Part shown: positions 44,128 to 52,529 of the stretch, in pieces | Layout: each line of letters opens with the position of its first letter | Numbering within the stretch: position 1 is the first letter of the stretch | Origin: Lichenicoccus sp965277665 | Lineage (GTDB): Bacteria; Pseudomonadota; Alphaproteobacteria; Acetobacterales; Acetobacteraceae | NCBI RefSeq assembly: GCF_965277665.1 | Contig: NZ_OZ255835.1 | Span: forward strand, 1,612,001 to 1,676,000 | Direction: 5' to 3' | Length of the DNA stretch: 64,000 bases | The notes under the pieces: model-generated | The model's input: the letters and a program-made list of their open reading frames with translations, nothing else | What the model was told of the DNA's origin: nothing | The model's database searches: none | Program-made: the position numbers and the translations under genes

Positions 44128-44700
44128 CTATCCGCCGGGCGAGGGCACCGCCGGCGATCCGCCGGACGATCCACCGGGCGAACCGGCCCAGGCCGGAGCG
44201 GCCTGCCGCGACGCGGACACCGCAGCCTGCTCGGACGGATCGATCGGCTTGAACCAGGCTTCGACCGGCGGGATGTAGCGCAGGTTATAGACCGCTTCCA
44301 GCATGTCGGTGAGGGCCATCCGATAGGTCGCGATATGGCCCGGATCGCCGGAGAAATTGCTCAGCAGCCGGGTCTTGAGATAGGTCAGGGCCTTGCCCTC
44401 GGAGGCTTCACTGCCGGTCCTTGCAGCCGGCGGCGCAGGCTCGGCGAAGCCGGCGAGCGGGTCCGCAGGTGCGACGGTACCCGGCTCGTCGATCACGGCC
44501 ATCACGGCGTCCTCTTCCACACGCAGGTCATTCAGCGGGCCATGCCCGAAATCGACGACGTAGTCGCGCTTCTCCGCATACACCGCGACGACGAAACCGA
44601 TGTCACCCTTCTCGACATTGGGCGGGATGTCGCGGCAGGCCCGGACGGCATTGCCGACCTTGAACTGCATCGCAGCTACCGCCTCCATCTGCTCGCTCAT
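44128..44700 (-). CDS. Protein of unknown function with small N-terminal beta domain
   Basis: A 190-residue protein that I do not recognise. Residues 12-70 ('FKVGNAVRACRDIPPNVEKG', 'IGFVVAVY', 'YVVDFGHGPLNDLRVEED') resemble a small SH3-like barrel such as those of NifZ or nitrile-hydratase-associated proteins, but the match is loose. The middle is Pro/Ala-rich. A helical segment follows ('ALTYLKTRLLSNFSGDPGHIATYRMAL'), then a Gly/Ser/Pro tail. The second of two close ATGs (44700) was chosen because AGGGGA is six bases upstream of it. The upstream region is AT-rich. It stands alone between the YdcF pair and the ABC exporter. Confidence 0.65.
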   Translation of the reverse strand: MSEQMEAVAAMQFKVGNAVRACRDIPPNVEKGDIGFVVAVYAEKRDYVVDFGHGPLNDLRVEEDAVMAVIDEPGTVAPADPLAGFAEPAPPAARTGSEASEGKALTYLKTRLLSNFSGDPGHIATYRMALTDMLEAVYNLRYIPPVEAWFKPIDPSEQAAVSASRQAAPAWAGSPGGSSGGSPAVPSPGG

Positions 44701-44937
44701 CGACATTCCCCTCGTCCAGACAAGGCATGCGGCCGGCGACATCGCAGCCGGTAGCACCCTTGTCGGTGGCACCTGCGGCCGAGCCGACCTCCGGGACGAC
44801 GCGCATCATTGAAATAACGCAACCTTATCTCGTTATCGTAATCACAGAATGGTGAGCATTGAGGTTTCAGGGTCGAGCCTAAAGCCCAGAGCCCAGAGCC
44901 GGCGTGCCTCTCGTCAGGCCGCCGGACGCCTGGACGG

Positions 44938-46710
44938 TCACTCCGCCTGGCCGGCCGACAGGAACTGCAAGCCGGCCAGCCTTGCATACAAGCCGCCCGC
45001 CGCGATCAGCGTGTCGTGCGTGCCGGTCGCCACCACCTTGCCCTGCTCGATCACGATGATCCGGTCGGCGCTGCGCACCGTCGCCAGCCGGTGCGCGATC
45101 ACCAGGGTGGTGCGACCACGCGAGACGATGGCGAGCGCCTCCTGGACCGCTCGCTCGGATTCCGCATCCAGCGCGCTGGTGGCCTCGTCGAGCAGCAGCA
45201 CCGCCGGGTCGCGCAGGATCGCGCGCGCGATCGCGATGCGCTGGCGCTGGCCGCCGGACAGCCGCACCCCGCGCTCGCCGAGGAAGCTGCCATAGCCGTC
45301 CGGCATCGCATCGAGGAAGTCCAGCCGTGCCGCGGACCCTGCCGCCCGCACCTCGGCATCGCCGGCGGCGGGACGGCCGTAGCGGATGTTCTCCATGGCC
45401 GTCGTGCTGAAGATCACCGGGTCCTGCGGCACGATGCCGATGCGGCGGCGCAGGTCAGCCGGCTGCATCTGCCGGATATCGACGCCGTCCAGCCGGATGC
45501 TGCCGCAGGCCGGGTCGTAGAAGCGCAGCAGCAGCTGCAGGACCGTGGTCTTGCCGGCGCCGGACGGGCCGACCAGCGCCACGGTGCGGCCCGGCATGAT
45601 CTCCAGCGAGAACCCGGACAGCGCGCTCTGGTCGGGCCGGCCGGGATAGCGGAAGCTCACCGCCTCGAAGCTGACATGGCCGGCCGAGCGCGCCGCGAGC
45701 CGCACCGGATGCTCCGGCACCGGGATCGTCGGCTGCTCCGCGAGCATCTCGCGCAGCCGGTCGGCGGCACCGCCGGCCCGGGCGAGCTCGCCCCAGAGCT
45801 CGCTCATCTGCGCGCCGGACGTGGCGACCAGCACCGCGTAGAACACGAAGGCGGACAGGTCGCCGCCGCTCAGCCGGCCGGCCACCACGTCGCGGCCGCC
45901 GACCCAGAGGCTGAACACGATCGCACCGAAACCCAGCAGGATGACGACGAAGACCAGCGTGGCGCGTGTGCGGATGCGTCGCAGCGCGGCGCTCACCGAG
46001 CGCTCGACCTCGCGGCCGAAGCGCGTCCGGTCGATCGGCTCGTGGGTGAAGGCCTGCACGGTGCGCAGCGCGTTCACCGTCTCCTCGGCATAGGCGCCGA
46101 GATCGCCGATCCGGTCCTGCGCCGCCCGCGAGAGTACGCGCTCGCGCCGCCCGAACAGCACCAGCGGCAGCACCACCAGCGGCACCACCAGGATCACCAG
46201 GACCGCCAGCTTCAGGCTGGTCACCACCAGCATCACCAGGGCGCCGAGCACCAGGATCGCGTTGCGCAGCCACTGCGACACGGCGGAGCCGACCAGCGCC
46301 TGCAGGACCGAGATATCGGCGGTCAGCCGGGTCAGCACGTCCCCGGTGCGCGCGGTCTCGAAGAAGGCCGGGGACAAGGACAGGATGTGGGAAAACATCT
46401 CGCGTCGCAGATCGGCGCCGACCCGCTCGCCGAGCCAGGAGACGAGGTAGGAGCGCAGCGAGGTCGCGACCGCCAGGCTCGCCACCACCGCCGCCATCGC
46501 GAGCGCCGCCGCATCGAGGCGGGCAAGGCTGCCGGTGGCGAAACCCAGATCGATGAGCCGCCGCACGCCCTGGCCGAGCACCAGCACGAGGGCGGCCGAA
46601 CCCAGCAACGCAGCAGAGGCGGCGAACACCCGCCACCGGTACGGCCGGAGATAGCTGGCCAGCAACGCCACCGCGCTCAGGCGGCTCAGGCGGCTCGCCC
46701 TACCCGGCAA
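44938..46710 (-). CDS. ABC exporter, fused permease and ATPase (MsbA/LmrA-like half transporter)
   Basis: A 590-residue half-transporter with six N-terminal helices (about residues 15-310) and one C-terminal ATPase. The ATPase carries Walker A GPSGAGKTT, Q-loop VPQDP, signature LSGGQRQR, Walker B LLLDEATSALD and the H-loop 'IAHRLATV'. It would work as a homodimer exporting a lipid or hydrophobic compound. The only start in the open frame is TTG at 46710; an in-frame stop lies 21 bp further upstream. It is divergent from the DUF3253 gene, with 93 bp between them. The substrate is unknown. Confidence 0.9.
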   Translation of the reverse strand: MPGRASRLSRLSAVALLASYLRPYRWRVFAASAALLGSAALVLVLGQGVRRLIDLGFATGSLARLDAAALAMAAVVASLAVATSLRSYLVSWLGERVGADLRREMFSHILSLSPAFFETARTGDVLTRLTADISVLQALVGSAVSQWLRNAILVLGALVMLVVTSLKLAVLVILVVPLVVLPLVLFGRRERVLSRAAQDRIGDLGAYAEETVNALRTVQAFTHEPIDRTRFGREVERSVSAALRRIRTRATLVFVVILLGFGAIVFSLWVGGRDVVAGRLSGGDLSAFVFYAVLVATSGAQMSELWGELARAGGAADRLREMLAEQPTIPVPEHPVRLAARSAGHVSFEAVSFRYPGRPDQSALSGFSLEIMPGRTVALVGPSGAGKTTVLQLLLRFYDPACGSIRLDGVDIRQMQPADLRRRIGIVPQDPVIFSTTAMENIRYGRPAAGDAEVRAAGSAARLDFLDAMPDGYGSFLGERGVRLSGGQRQRIAIARAILRDPAVLLLDEATSALDAESERAVQEALAIVSRGRTTLVIAHRLATVRSADRIIVIEQGKVVATGTHDTLIAAGGLYARLAGLQFLSAGQAE

Positions 46711-46803
46711 ACGCGATGATCCTGCAGCGCATCAGCGAACCTCCAGCCCCGGGGCGGCAGCTTCCGGCTTGCCGGCACCGGTGCGAGCGAGCAGCCTCAT
46801 GCG

Positions 46804-47085
46804 ATGATCCCCGACGCTGCAGCGATACGCATCGAGATGCTACGCCAGCTGCAGGCCCGTGGCGTGGCAAAGTCGATCTGCCCGAGCGAGGTCGCGCGCG
46901 CGCTTGCGCCGGAATGGCACGGCCTGATGAAGCGGGTGCGCGACGTGGCGATCACCCTCATGCGCGAGGGCCGCATCGACATCCTGCGCAAGGGACGGCC
47001 GGTGGCGCTGGCCGCCGTCGAGCCGCAGGCCGGGGCCGAGATCAAGGGCGTGATACGGCTGCGGCTGCGCCCGGACCCTGCCTGA
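46804..47085 (+). CDS. DUF3253 family small protein
   Basis: A 93-residue protein matching the DUF3253 pattern: a helical start 'IRIEMLRQLQARG', the conserved 'ICPSEVARAL', a tryptophan in 'APEWHGLMKRVRDVAITL', and 'GRIDILRKGRPVAL'. The fold looks like a small winged helix, and the function of the family is unknown. It stands divergent to the ABC exporter and converges on the DoxX-like gene. Two copies of a 30-bp duplication lie just downstream. Confidence 0.85.
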   Translation: MIPDAAAIRIEMLRQLQARGVAKSICPSEVARALAPEWHGLMKRVRDVAITLMREGRIDILRKGRPVALAAVEPQAGAEIKGVIRLRLRPDPA

Positions 47086-47101
47086 GCCGCCTCGTCCCGG
47101 C

Positions 47102-47161
47102 GTCTGTCTCAGGCCCGGCCGGCCTTCTGGAGTCTGTCTCAGGCCCTGCCGGCCTTGCGGA
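47102..47161. repeat. 30-bp tandem duplication at the 3' end of the DoxX-like gene
   Basis: Two adjacent 30-bp copies (47102-47131 and 47132-47161), 27 of 30 bases identical. The second holds the last codons and stop of the DoxX-like gene (KAGRA and TGA), so the first is a duplicate of that gene end lying beyond the stop. Confidence 0.85.
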
Positions 47162-47477
47162 AGCCGCTGAGCGCCGCCAGCAGCATGCCGGCCCGCGGGG
47201 TCACCAGCTTGTCGTCGCCATGCCGCAGCTCGGTGGTGAGGATGCAGAGCGAGGAGGCGCTGAGCAGCAGCGCGCCGACCTGCTGCGTCGAGCGCGTCAC
47301 CACCAGCGCCGCCCCGAGCAGTTCCGAGGCGCCGATGGTCTGCATGTCGCGCTTGCTCCAGCCCCAGCTGCTGAACAGCGCACGCTGCGGCTCGAGCGCC
47401 AGCAGCTTGCTTATTCCCGCGGCGGCAAAGCCCAGTCCGATGATGCTGTGCCAGATCGACGGCCGGTACTTGGACAT
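47139..47477 (-). CDS. DoxX-like small membrane protein
   Basis: A 112-residue protein with three to four hydrophobic helices: 'IIGLGFAAAGISKLLAL', 'MQTIGASELLGAALVVT' and 'VGALLLSASSLCIL'. The 'GI-KL' and 'ELLGA-L' pattern is that of the DoxX/DoxX-like family of small inner-membrane proteins. Members have been linked to oxidative stress but have no settled activity. ATG 47477 has GGGAGC about nine bases upstream. It stands alone, divergent in spacing from its neighbours. Confidence 0.75.
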   Translation of the reverse strand: MSKYRPSIWHSIIGLGFAAAGISKLLALEPQRALFSSWGWSKRDMQTIGASELLGAALVVTRSTQQVGALLLSASSLCILTTELRHGDDKLVTPRAGMLLAALSGFRKAGRA

Positions 47478-47575
47478 GCAAGGTGCTCCCGTTTGTACCT
47501 CGAACGCGCACGCGCGAGCCCGGTTCGCTGCTACGCCGGAGGCACCTCGCCGTGGCGTGATGCGTGGTTGGGGGA

Positions 47576-50011
47576 TCAGTGATCGTGCGGCAGGGTACGC
47601 GCGCGCTCCATGTGGTCCACGGCGAGAGCCGCCAGATCCATCAGCAGCGTCCTTTGCTCGCCGGTGAGGGTGGGACGCGGCCGGCGGTCGATGATGCACA
47701 GCGCACCCAGGACGTGGCCATCCAGCGCGCTGAACAGCGGCGCGCCGGCGTAGAAGCGCAGGCCGTCCGCGCCGCACACATGCGGGTTGCCGGCGAACCG
47801 TGGGTCGCGCGCCGCGTCGCAGATCACCAGCGCGTCGGAACCCGCGATCGTATGGGCGCAGAGCGCGGTGCTGCGCGGCGTGCTCTCCAGCGCGATCTCG
47901 TAGCGCCCGACCAGCTTCACCTCGTCGGCGCCGACGAGCGAGATGTAGGCGGACGACGTGCCGAACAGGCCGGCCGCGAGCTTGGCAAGCTGGTCGAGCT
48001 TCTCGCCCGCCAGCCGCGCCGCCACCGGCGCATACCGCGCCAGCGCCTGCAGGCGGAGGGTCTCGTCCGCCAGCACGGGCGGGCCGCCGGCCGCCTGCGT
48101 CGCGACGGCACTGACGACGCGGTTGCGGCCCAGCCGCTTGGCCTCGTACAGCGCGCGATCCGCCGCGGCGACCAGCTCCGGGCCGTCGGTGCGCGGATCC
48201 TCTTGCGAGGGGTAGATCGTGGCGCTGCCGACGCTGACGGTGACGACGCCACCGGCCTGAGGATTGCCCTCGTGGCGCAGGCTCAGCGCCTCGATCGCGC
48301 CGCGCACCCGCTCGGCCACCAGCGACGCACCGGCCTCGGGAACTCCGGGCAGCAGCAGCACCAGCTCCTCGCCGCCATAGCGCGCGGCGAGGTCGGCCGG
48401 ACGCCGGGCGATGCCGCCCAGCGAGGCTGCGACCGCCTGCAGGCAGCGGTCGCCGGCCTGGTGGCCATAGCGATCATTGTAGCTCTTGAAGGAATCGACA
48501 TCGAGCAGCAGCAGCGACAGCGGCACCGCTTCACGCGCGGTGCGGCGGCACTCCCGGGCCAGCACCGTCTCGAACTGCCTGCGGTTGGCGAGGCCGGTCA
48601 GGCCGTCGCTGCTGGCCAGATGGGCAAGCTCGGCGTTGGCCGCCTCGAGCTGCTGCTCGGCCGCCTTGCGCCTGGAGATGTCGCGCAGCACGACGATGAA
48701 GCCGCCATCCTTTGCCACGAAGCTGTAGCGCCCCTCCATCCAGACATAGTCGCCATTCTTGTGCCGGACGCGGTAGGTCGCCTCGGCATCGCCCAGCGTC
48801 TGCTGCGCCTGGTCCAGGGTCTGGGCAACACGCGGCCAGTCATCGGGATGCAAGACGCTGTGCGGATGCCGCCCGACCAGCTCCTCCGGCTCGTAGCCGA
48901 GCCGCGGCCGCACCGACGGCGAGACGTAGGTGCGGACGTGGTTCTGGTCCAGGCGCATGATCACGTCGCTCGCATAGTCGGCCAGCAGCCGGTACAGCTG
49001 CTCGCTCCGCCGCTGCGCGGTCTCGGTCTGCCTGCGCCGCCGCGTCTCGTTGCGATGCAACAAACCGAAGCCAGCGGACGTGCCGCACAACGCCGCCAGG
49101 ACGAGGCCGATCACCAGCGCGCGGCTGCGCCAGACGGCGAAGATGTCGGCCTCCCCGAGGGCCACGTCGAGCACCAGCGGCAGCGTCGCCACGTGGGTGA
49201 AGCTGTACACCCGGCGCACGCCATCGAGGCCGGACGGCGCCGCGAAGGTGCCGGACGGCGCCTGCCGGAAGCGCCGGAAGTTGGCGCTGCCGGCAATACT
49301 GCGCCCGGTGAGCGCCGGATTGTACGGCATCCGCGCGAGGTAGGTGCCGTCGGTGCGGAACAGGTTGACCGCGCCATTGGAGCCGAGGCTGGAGCGGCCG
49401 AACAGCCCCTTGAAATAGTCGAGCCCGAGCGTGCCCACGATCACCCCGGCGAAGCTGCCATCCGGGTGGCTCAGGCGCCGGCTGAGAATCAGGACCGGCC
49501 CGCGCCCGAGCGTGCCGGCGGCATCGATGCCGACCCGCAGGCCCGCATCGGCGTTCCGGCGTTCCGCGGCAAAGAACGCGGTTTTGCCCAGGCCGGCGGC
49601 GGGAGCGGGCTGGTCGCGGGTGGCGTCGCGCACGACGCGGCCCTGCTCGTCCAGGACCAGGATGGCGCCGAGATAGGGCGCCGTCGCCGCGCGATCGAAC
49701 AGCATGAGCCGCTGCATGCGGGGCGACAGGCCGGCCAGTTCGGGCTCACGCAGGCCTTCGGCGACCGCCTGCAGCGACAGGTCGTACTCGCCGATCGTGC
49801 GCGCGATGTCGGCCGCCATCGCGGTACTCAGGTTCTGCGCGCCGTTCACCGCCTGGCCCCAGGTGTCGCGCCGCAGCTGCACGAGCATGACGAGGGACAC
49901 GATGGCGAAGCTTGCGATCAGCAGCACCATGGCCAGGGCCGGCCCACGCGCAACGAGGCCGGTGCTCCGGCCGGGGAACCTGCCTGTCATCATTCTGGAG
50001 CTTTCACCCAT
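47576..50011 (-). CDS. Membrane-bound sensory diguanylate cyclase (dCache-PAS-GGDEF-GAF)
   Basis: An 811-residue signalling protein. An N-terminal helix (about residues 20-45) and a second one (about 295-315) flank a periplasmic Cache-type sensor of about 250 residues. A PAS domain follows (about 340-450, with 'YVWMEGRYSFVAKDGGF'). The GGDEF domain has GGEEL at about 546-550 and an inhibitory I-site R-P-A-D five residues before it, so it should make cyclic di-GMP with product feedback. A C-terminal GAF domain ('FRYAGAPLFSALDGHVLGALCIID'-type sequence) ends the protein, an unusual position. The start is uncertain: ATG 50011 or 49993, neither with a strong ribosome site. Confidence 0.88.
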   Translation of the reverse strand: MGESSRMMTGRFPGRSTGLVARGPALAMVLLIASFAIVSLVMLVQLRRDTWGQAVNGAQNLSTAMAADIARTIGEYDLSLQAVAEGLREPELAGLSPRMQRLMLFDRAATAPYLGAILVLDEQGRVVRDATRDQPAPAAGLGKTAFFAAERRNADAGLRVGIDAAGTLGRGPVLILSRRLSHPDGSFAGVIVGTLGLDYFKGLFGRSSLGSNGAVNLFRTDGTYLARMPYNPALTGRSIAGSANFRRFRQAPSGTFAAPSGLDGVRRVYSFTHVATLPLVLDVALGEADIFAVWRSRALVIGLVLAALCGTSAGFGLLHRNETRRRRQTETAQRRSEQLYRLLADYASDVIMRLDQNHVRTYVSPSVRPRLGYEPEELVGRHPHSVLHPDDWPRVAQTLDQAQQTLGDAEATYRVRHKNGDYVWMEGRYSFVAKDGGFIVVLRDISRRKAAEQQLEAANAELAHLASSDGLTGLANRRQFETVLARECRRTAREAVPLSLLLLDVDSFKSYNDRYGHQAGDRCLQAVAASLGGIARRPADLAARYGGEELVLLLPGVPEAGASLVAERVRGAIEALSLRHEGNPQAGGVVTVSVGSATIYPSQEDPRTDGPELVAAADRALYEAKRLGRNRVVSAVATQAAGGPPVLADETLRLQALARYAPVAARLAGEKLDQLAKLAAGLFGTSSAYISLVGADEVKLVGRYEIALESTPRSTALCAHTIAGSDALVICDAARDPRFAGNPHVCGADGLRFYAGAPLFSALDGHVLGALCIIDRRPRPTLTGEQRTLLMDLAALAVDHMERARTLPHDH

Positions 50012-50182
50012 CGGTAGATCATTCGGCAACAGACCTAATTAACGATTTGTTTACGATCAAGGTAATTCGCAAGACGTAACAATCTGGCGCTCCCGCCGGT
50101 CTTCCGGCAACCGGAACGGGCTTGCAACGTAAGGTGCAGGCCGATCGGGCTGCGTCGATCGCTCGTCTTCATGGAGGCTTTG

Positions 50183-51127
50183 GTGCCTGAACGACCACTG
50201 CACGCCAGGCGGCGTCACACACGACAGGCGATCGTCTCGGCCTGTGTGCTGCTTTCCGGACTGGCCGGTCTCTCCGGCCGGGAGGCCCTGGCCGCGCCGC
50301 CGACCTTGCCGCCGCTGCTGCAGCCATCCACCACGGAGCGGCACCCGGGCAAGGTCATCCTCGATCAGCTGGTCACGCCGGACCTTGCGACCGCCGAGCG
50401 GTTCTATGGTGGCCTGTTCGGCTGGACATTCCGGGCGCTGCCCGATGCGAAGGTTCCCTACGCGACCGCGTGGCTCCGCGACCGGGCGGTCGCGGGCCTC
50501 TATCAGCGCAGCGTCCAGTCCGGCGAGCATGGCCAGTCGGCCTGGCTGACCTTCTTCTCGGCGACGGATGTCGATGCGGTCAAGGCACTGGCCATCCAGC
50601 ATGGCGCGCATGTGCTGTTCGGGCCGCGGACGATCCCCGATCGCGGGCGCGAGGCGGTGTTGCAGGATCCGCAAGGTGCGGTGTTCGCCGTCCTCGCCTC
50701 GGCCAGCGGCGACCCGCCGGACCAGGCCGCCGGGGTCGGGGACTGGATCTGGCGCTCGCTGATCACGCCTGATCCTGACAACGACGCCGCGTTCTACCAG
50801 ACGCTGCTCGGCGACGACGTCTATGACGTGACCGCGGCGGCGGCGGATCCGAGGCATCTGATCCTGGCTGCAGGCGGCTATGCACGGGCCAGCGTCAACG
50901 CCCTGCCGTCGAGCCGTCCCGGTGCCCATCCGCGCTGGCTGAACTACATCCGGGTCGATGACGTCGCGGCGACGTCGGCAAAGGCCGCCTCGCTAGGCGG
51001 CCGCATCCTGGTGCAACCACGGCTCGACCATAGCGGCACCCGCATCGCCGTCATCGCCGACCCGCTCGGCGCGCCATTGGGGCTGATGGAATGGTCCGAC
51101 ACCGGCAGCCAGGCGGATGCGAAATGA
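50183..51127 (+). CDS. Exported VOC (glyoxalase-fold) protein with two repeats
   Basis: A 314-residue protein with a signal-like N-terminus ending near 'GREALAAP'. It has two VOC betaalphabeta repeats. The first starts 'ILDQLVTPDLATAERFYGGL' and has 'FGWTFRAL'. The second starts 'WIWRSLITPDPDNDAAFYQTL' and ends 'DPLGAPLGLMEW'. The VOC metal ligands are not all obvious, so enzymatic activity is uncertain. GTG 50183 was chosen because a perfect GGAGG lies five bases upstream; ATG 50171 would place that site inside the gene. Its stop overlaps the start of the Gly-rich lipoprotein gene (ATGA). Confidence 0.82.
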   Translation: MPERPLHARRRHTRQAIVSACVLLSGLAGLSGREALAAPPTLPPLLQPSTTERHPGKVILDQLVTPDLATAERFYGGLFGWTFRALPDAKVPYATAWLRDRAVAGLYQRSVQSGEHGQSAWLTFFSATDVDAVKALAIQHGAHVLFGPRTIPDRGREAVLQDPQGAVFAVLASASGDPPDQAAGVGDWIWRSLITPDPDNDAAFYQTLLGDDVYDVTAAAADPRHLILAAGGYARASVNALPSSRPGAHPRWLNYIRVDDVAATSAKAASLGGRILVQPRLDHSGTRIAVIADPLGAPLGLMEWSDTGSQADAK

Positions 51128-51504
51128 GAACCCTGCTCCTGCGTTCCTGTGCGGCGCTCGCGCTGGGCGGTTTCGGGCTGCTGGCGTCGGGCTGCGTGGC
51201 CCCCGGTTATGGCGGCTACGATGTCGGCGGCGGCTACTATGAAGGCTCCGGCGGCGACTATGGCTGGGGTCCGGGCCTCGCGATCGGCCCCTACGGCGGC
51301 GGCGGTTACTATCGCGGCGGCGGTTCCCGCGCGTGGCATGGCCCAAGCGGCGGCGGTCGCGGCGTCCCGTCGCTTCCCGGCGGCCGTGGCGGCGGCGGCC
51401 GTCCCGGCGGGGGCGGAGGCTCCCGCGGCGGCGGCGGTCACGGGGGTGGCGGCGGTCATGGCGGCGGCGGTCATGGCGGCGGCGGCGGCGGTCACGGCCG
51501 CTAG
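51124..51504 (+). CDS. Glycine-rich lipoprotein
   Basis: A 126-residue protein with a lipoprotein signal 'GGFGLLASGC' (lipobox LASGC). The mature chain is almost wholly Gly with Tyr, Ser, Arg and His, ending in GGGGH repeats. It is disordered-looking; a role in binding metal through the His-rich tail is possible but unproven. The ATGA overlap with the VOC gene suggests translational coupling. Confidence 0.75.
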   Translation: MRTLLLRSCAALALGGFGLLASGCVAPGYGGYDVGGGYYEGSGGDYGWGPGLAIGPYGGGGYYRGGGSRAWHGPSGGGRGVPSLPGGRGGGGRPGGGGGSRGGGGHGGGGGHGGGGHGGGGGGHGR

Positions 51505-51513
51505 CCCAGCAGT

Positions 51514-52347
51514 CTAACGCACCCGGTGAGGCTCCGAGCCGGTCCGACAAGTTACGACCGTGACCTTCAGCGCGCTCCCCTCGAACGGTTGCAGGTGCCT
51601 GGGTGCCACGCCGTCATCGGTGATGATCTCGTCGAGTTGCGTGATTTCGCCGATGGTGCAGAACGATGGCAGCCGGAACTTCGAGCTGTCCGCCAGCAGG
51701 ACGGTGCGGCGGCTGCAGCGGATCATCGTTTGCTTCGCCACGGCGCCTTCCACTGACGCTTCGGTCAGCACGGTGCCGGTGATGGAATGCGTGCCGAGCA
51801 GGCAGAGATCGGCGTGGATGCTCTCGAGGAAGAGCTCGCCGGGTGCCCCGAACAAGGTGCCTGTTCCGGCCCGGACCGTGCCGCCGGGCACCACGACGCG
51901 GATGTTCGAGCTCGGCGCGCAGAGCGTTGCGATCGGCAGGCTGTTGGTGACCACCGTCAGGCGGAGCTTGCGTTCGACCACGATCCGCATCGCCTCGAGT
52001 ACAGTCGTGCTGCTGTCGCAGAGCACGCTGATGCCCGTCTCGAAACGCTGAGCCGCGACGAGGCCGATCGCCTGCTTCTGCTTCAGGGCGAGCTGAGCGT
52101 TGAGCGCGCTTTCCGTCTCGAAGGTGGCGGGTTCGACCCGCCGCAACAGAACGCCGCCATGCGTCCGCTCCAGATAGCCTGCCTCGGTCAGCTGGTCGAG
52201 GTCGCGCCGGATCGTCGACAGGGAGGTCTGCAGATCCTCCGCCAGTTCGTGGATCGATGCCGAACCGCGCTCGCGGACCAGATCGAGCAGTCTTGCCCTG
52301 CGCTGCGCTGGCAGGAGGTCAGGACGGGTCGCCATTGGTTTCGACAT
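51514..52347 (-). CDS. DeoR/GlpR-family transcriptional regulator
   Basis: A 277-residue regulator. The N-terminal winged helix contains 'RARLLDLVRERGSASIHELAEDLQ' and 'STIRRDLDQLTEAGYLERTHGGV', the DeoR signature. The C-terminal sugar-phosphate-sensing domain has 'VCDSSTTVLEAMRI' and 'VVTNSLPIATLC', ending 'VTVVTCRTGSE'. Such proteins repress sugar or polyol genes until a phosphorylated intermediate binds. It is divergent from the dehydrogenase gene with 182 bp between them, so it very likely controls the 52.5-60 kb unit and itself. No operator repeat was found by eye. Confidence 0.92.
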   Translation of the reverse strand: MSKPMATRPDLLPAQRRARLLDLVRERGSASIHELAEDLQTSLSTIRRDLDQLTEAGYLERTHGGVLLRRVEPATFETESALNAQLALKQKQAIGLVAAQRFETGISVLCDSSTTVLEAMRIVVERKLRLTVVTNSLPIATLCAPSSNIRVVVPGGTVRAGTGTLFGAPGELFLESIHADLCLLGTHSITGTVLTEASVEGAVAKQTMIRCSRRTVLLADSSKFRLPSFCTIGEITQLDEIITDDGVAPRHLQPFEGSALKVTVVTCRTGSEPHRVR

Positions 52348-52529
52348 GCCTGCAAGCCCTGGATGATAGAGTCTGATCGTAAGCGGCGTTTTATGGTTGA
52401 TCTGTGAGACCTTCTGGCGCAGCTTAGGTCGTCGGGTGCCTGTGGATCAAATGCCGGTGCTCACAAGGAAACCGTCCGGACCGGTCGGCGAGCCAGCATC
52501 CAAGCAGCCGCCCGACATGTGGAATTGCC

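Noticed and set aside
51190..51500. Short GGC-rich repeats that could suggest a repeat array or CRISPR.
   Set aside because: They are in-frame glycine codons of a lipoprotein, with no spacers or fixed repeat length.
52126..52142. GGCGGGTTCGACCCGCC, which looks like a tRNA T-arm.
   Set aside because: It lies within the DeoR gene and no acceptor or anticodon arm can be built around it.
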